The notes below the pieces were generated by a model. It was not told the DNA's origin. It worked only from the letters and a program-made list of their open reading frames with translations, and did no database searches. 64,000 nt of DNA from Methanobacteriota archaeon (lineage in GTDB: Archaea; Thermoplasmatota; Poseidoniia; Poseidoniales; Thalassarchaeaceae): positions 1-64,000 of the forward strand of contig PBGL02000007.1 of NCBI GenBank assembly GCA_002718995.2. Direction: 5' to 3'. Position numbers and translations under genes: made by a program. Positions within the stretch are counted from its first letter, which is position 1. Each line of letters begins with the position of its first letter. Of the stretch, positions 62,956 to 64,000 are shown piece after piece.

Positions 62956-63965
62956 TGTCTAACATGAATATGGTAGAGTCAGTCAATAGTGCTCTGGACA
63001 CCATGCTTTCGAATGACGAAGATGTAATAATTTTTGGAGAAGACGTGGGCTACTTCGGAGGAGTGTTCAGGACTTCTGATGGGCTTCAGGAGAAATTCGG
63101 AAAGCACCGTGTCTTCGACTCGCCCCTCTCGGAAGGCGGTATTGCCGCCACTGCTTTTGGAATGGGGATAAATGGGCTACGGCCAGTAGTTGAGATTCAA
63201 TTTGCGGACTATATTTTCCCGGCATATGACCAGATCGTAAATGAGATGGCAAAGGTTAGACACAGATCCGGGGGCGAGTTCTGGTGTCCCGTCACCATCA
63301 GAACTCCAGCCGGAGGGGGCATTAGAGGGGGGCATCACCACTCACAGTCTCCTGAAGCTCAATTCACACACACGCCAGGGCTCAAGGTCGTCTATTGCTC
63401 TACACCCTACAATGCAAAGGGACTTCTAATCAGTGCAATTGAAGATAACGATCCAGTAATTTTCCTTGAGCCGAAAAGATGCTACAGGGGTCCATTCTAT
63501 GGAGATCCCCACAACGTCCCAACATGGAGCGGACACCCGGAGGCAGAGGTTCCCGAATCCCACTATTCAATTCCACTTGGAGAGGCTCGATTGGCATTGG
63601 AGGGAGATGACTGTACGGTAATCGCATGGGGCACCATGGTTCATGTTTGTGAACAGGCGATAAAAGATAGTGGCATTTCCTGTGACCTAATCGACCTTCA
63701 AACTCTAGTCCCGTGGGACAGAGAGGCGATTGAGAAATCAATATCCAAAACTGGTCGATGTGTGATTGTCCACGAAGCCCCAAAAACCAGCGGTTTTGGA
63801 GCGGAAATGGTTGCTTCGATACAAGAAAGGTGTTTCTGGAGCCTTGAATCACCAATCGAAAGAGTCACTGGTTGGGACACACCTTTTCCCCATACTACTG
63901 AATGGGATTACATGCCCGGACCGGACAGGATAGCCGCGGCGATCGCGAAAACACAGGAGGATTGA
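62955..63965 (+). CDS. 2-oxoacid dehydrogenase E1 beta
   Basis: 336 residues from the ATG at 62955, which overlaps the E1-alpha stop. It forms the alpha2-beta2 E1 with the upstream protein. Motifs: FGEDVGYFGGVFR, RVFDSPLSEGGIAATAFGMG, VVEIQFADYIFPAYDQIVNE, GGGIRGGHHHSQSPEAQFTH (the His-rich active-site strand), VIFLEPKRCYRG and the transketolase C-terminal LIDLQTLVPWDREAI. It is followed two bases later by the E2 gene. The E1-E2 order with lipA nearby points to a complete acyl-CoA-forming complex; E3 is outside the window. Confidence 0.95.
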   Translation: MSNMNMVESVNSALDTMLSNDEDVIIFGEDVGYFGGVFRTSDGLQEKFGKHRVFDSPLSEGGIAATAFGMGINGLRPVVEIQFADYIFPAYDQIVNEMAKVRHRSGGEFWCPVTIRTPAGGGIRGGHHHSQSPEAQFTHTPGLKVVYCSTPYNAKGLLISAIEDNDPVIFLEPKRCYRGPFYGDPHNVPTWSGHPEAEVPESHYSIPLGEARLALEGDDCTVIAWGTMVHVCEQAIKDSGISCDLIDLQTLVPWDREAIEKSISKTGRCVIVHEAPKTSGFGAEMVASIQERCFWSLESPIERVTGWDTPFPHTTEWDYMPGPDRIAAAIAKTQED

Positions 63966-63967
63966 GC

Positions 63968-64000
63968 ATGGGAACTTACGAATTCAAGCTTCCAGACATC
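63968..64000 (+). CDS. 2-oxoacid dehydrogenase E2, start only
   Basis: Eleven codons are visible, beginning ATG GGA ACT (MGTYEFKLPDI), and run off the window edge. This opening strand is typical of the lipoyl domain of dihydrolipoamide acyltransferases. Identity rests on this fragment and on its position two bases after E1-beta. Confidence 0.8.
   Translation, partial: MGTYEFKLPDI

Overview
The window looks like a chromosomal segment of a streamlined marine euryarchaeon. The best guess is Candidatus Poseidoniia (Marine Group II) or a close Thermoplasmatota relative, but this rests on gene content and is an inference. The archaeal core is clear: the cluster rpoE' (Rpo7) - rpoE'' (Spt4) - S24e - S27ae, an archaeal-type AlaRS, DtdA, RtcB with archease, and short TATA-driven, often leaderless starts. 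Mixed in are genes of bacterial type: GMP reductase, a long hexameric-type glutamate dehydrogenase, FolB/pteridine reductase, lipoyl synthase, and a branched-chain 2-oxoacid dehydrogenase E1. GC content looks close to 50 percent.

Layout. 1-1577: 3' part of a repeat-rich surface protein. 1643-7465: guaC facing archease, a calcium-repeat surface protein, and a duplicated hypothetical. 7468-13114: aminotransferase and alaS, divergent from rtcB. 13115-21138: a small coiled-coil protein, an HTHD-motif membrane protein and a giant surface protein. 21248-21500: tRNA-Thr and tRNA-Ser. 21566-28378: a zinc-ribbon membrane protein, a subtilase, a methyltransferase, a zinc-finger protein, proline dehydrogenase, DtdA and a predicted propeller. 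28360-29645: the RNA polymerase/ribosomal cluster. 29885-36159: a giant FG-GAP surface protein and a hypothetical. 36160-41141: purC and an unusual amino-acid-type ABC importer. 41138-47196: gdhA, an HD phosphohydrolase, a tandem ribbon-helix-helix regulator with an apparent operator, an XPD/DinG-like helicase and a hypothetical. 47187-59157: two giant surface proteins, one carrying a transglutaminase-like domain and DUF4129. 59275-60530: tRNA-Leu and a folB/pteridine-reductase pair. 60632-64000: lipA followed by E1-alpha, E1-beta and the first codons of E2.

The genes suggest a heterotroph living on proteins and amino acids: large adhesive or calcium-binding surface proteins, a membrane-anchored protease, an amino-acid importer, glutamate and proline catabolism, aminotransfer, and lipoate-dependent oxidation of branched-chain keto acids. 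The most unusual locus is 37118-41141. It holds a membrane-anchored solute-binding protein whose two lobes are in swapped (circularly permuted) order. Divergent from it is a permease carrying an N-terminal Ycf48-like beta-propeller, followed by its ATPase. Other points are perfect inverted repeats before four surface-protein genes, two mutually exclusive stems in the rpoE' leader, and convergent gene pairs that all abut or overlap.
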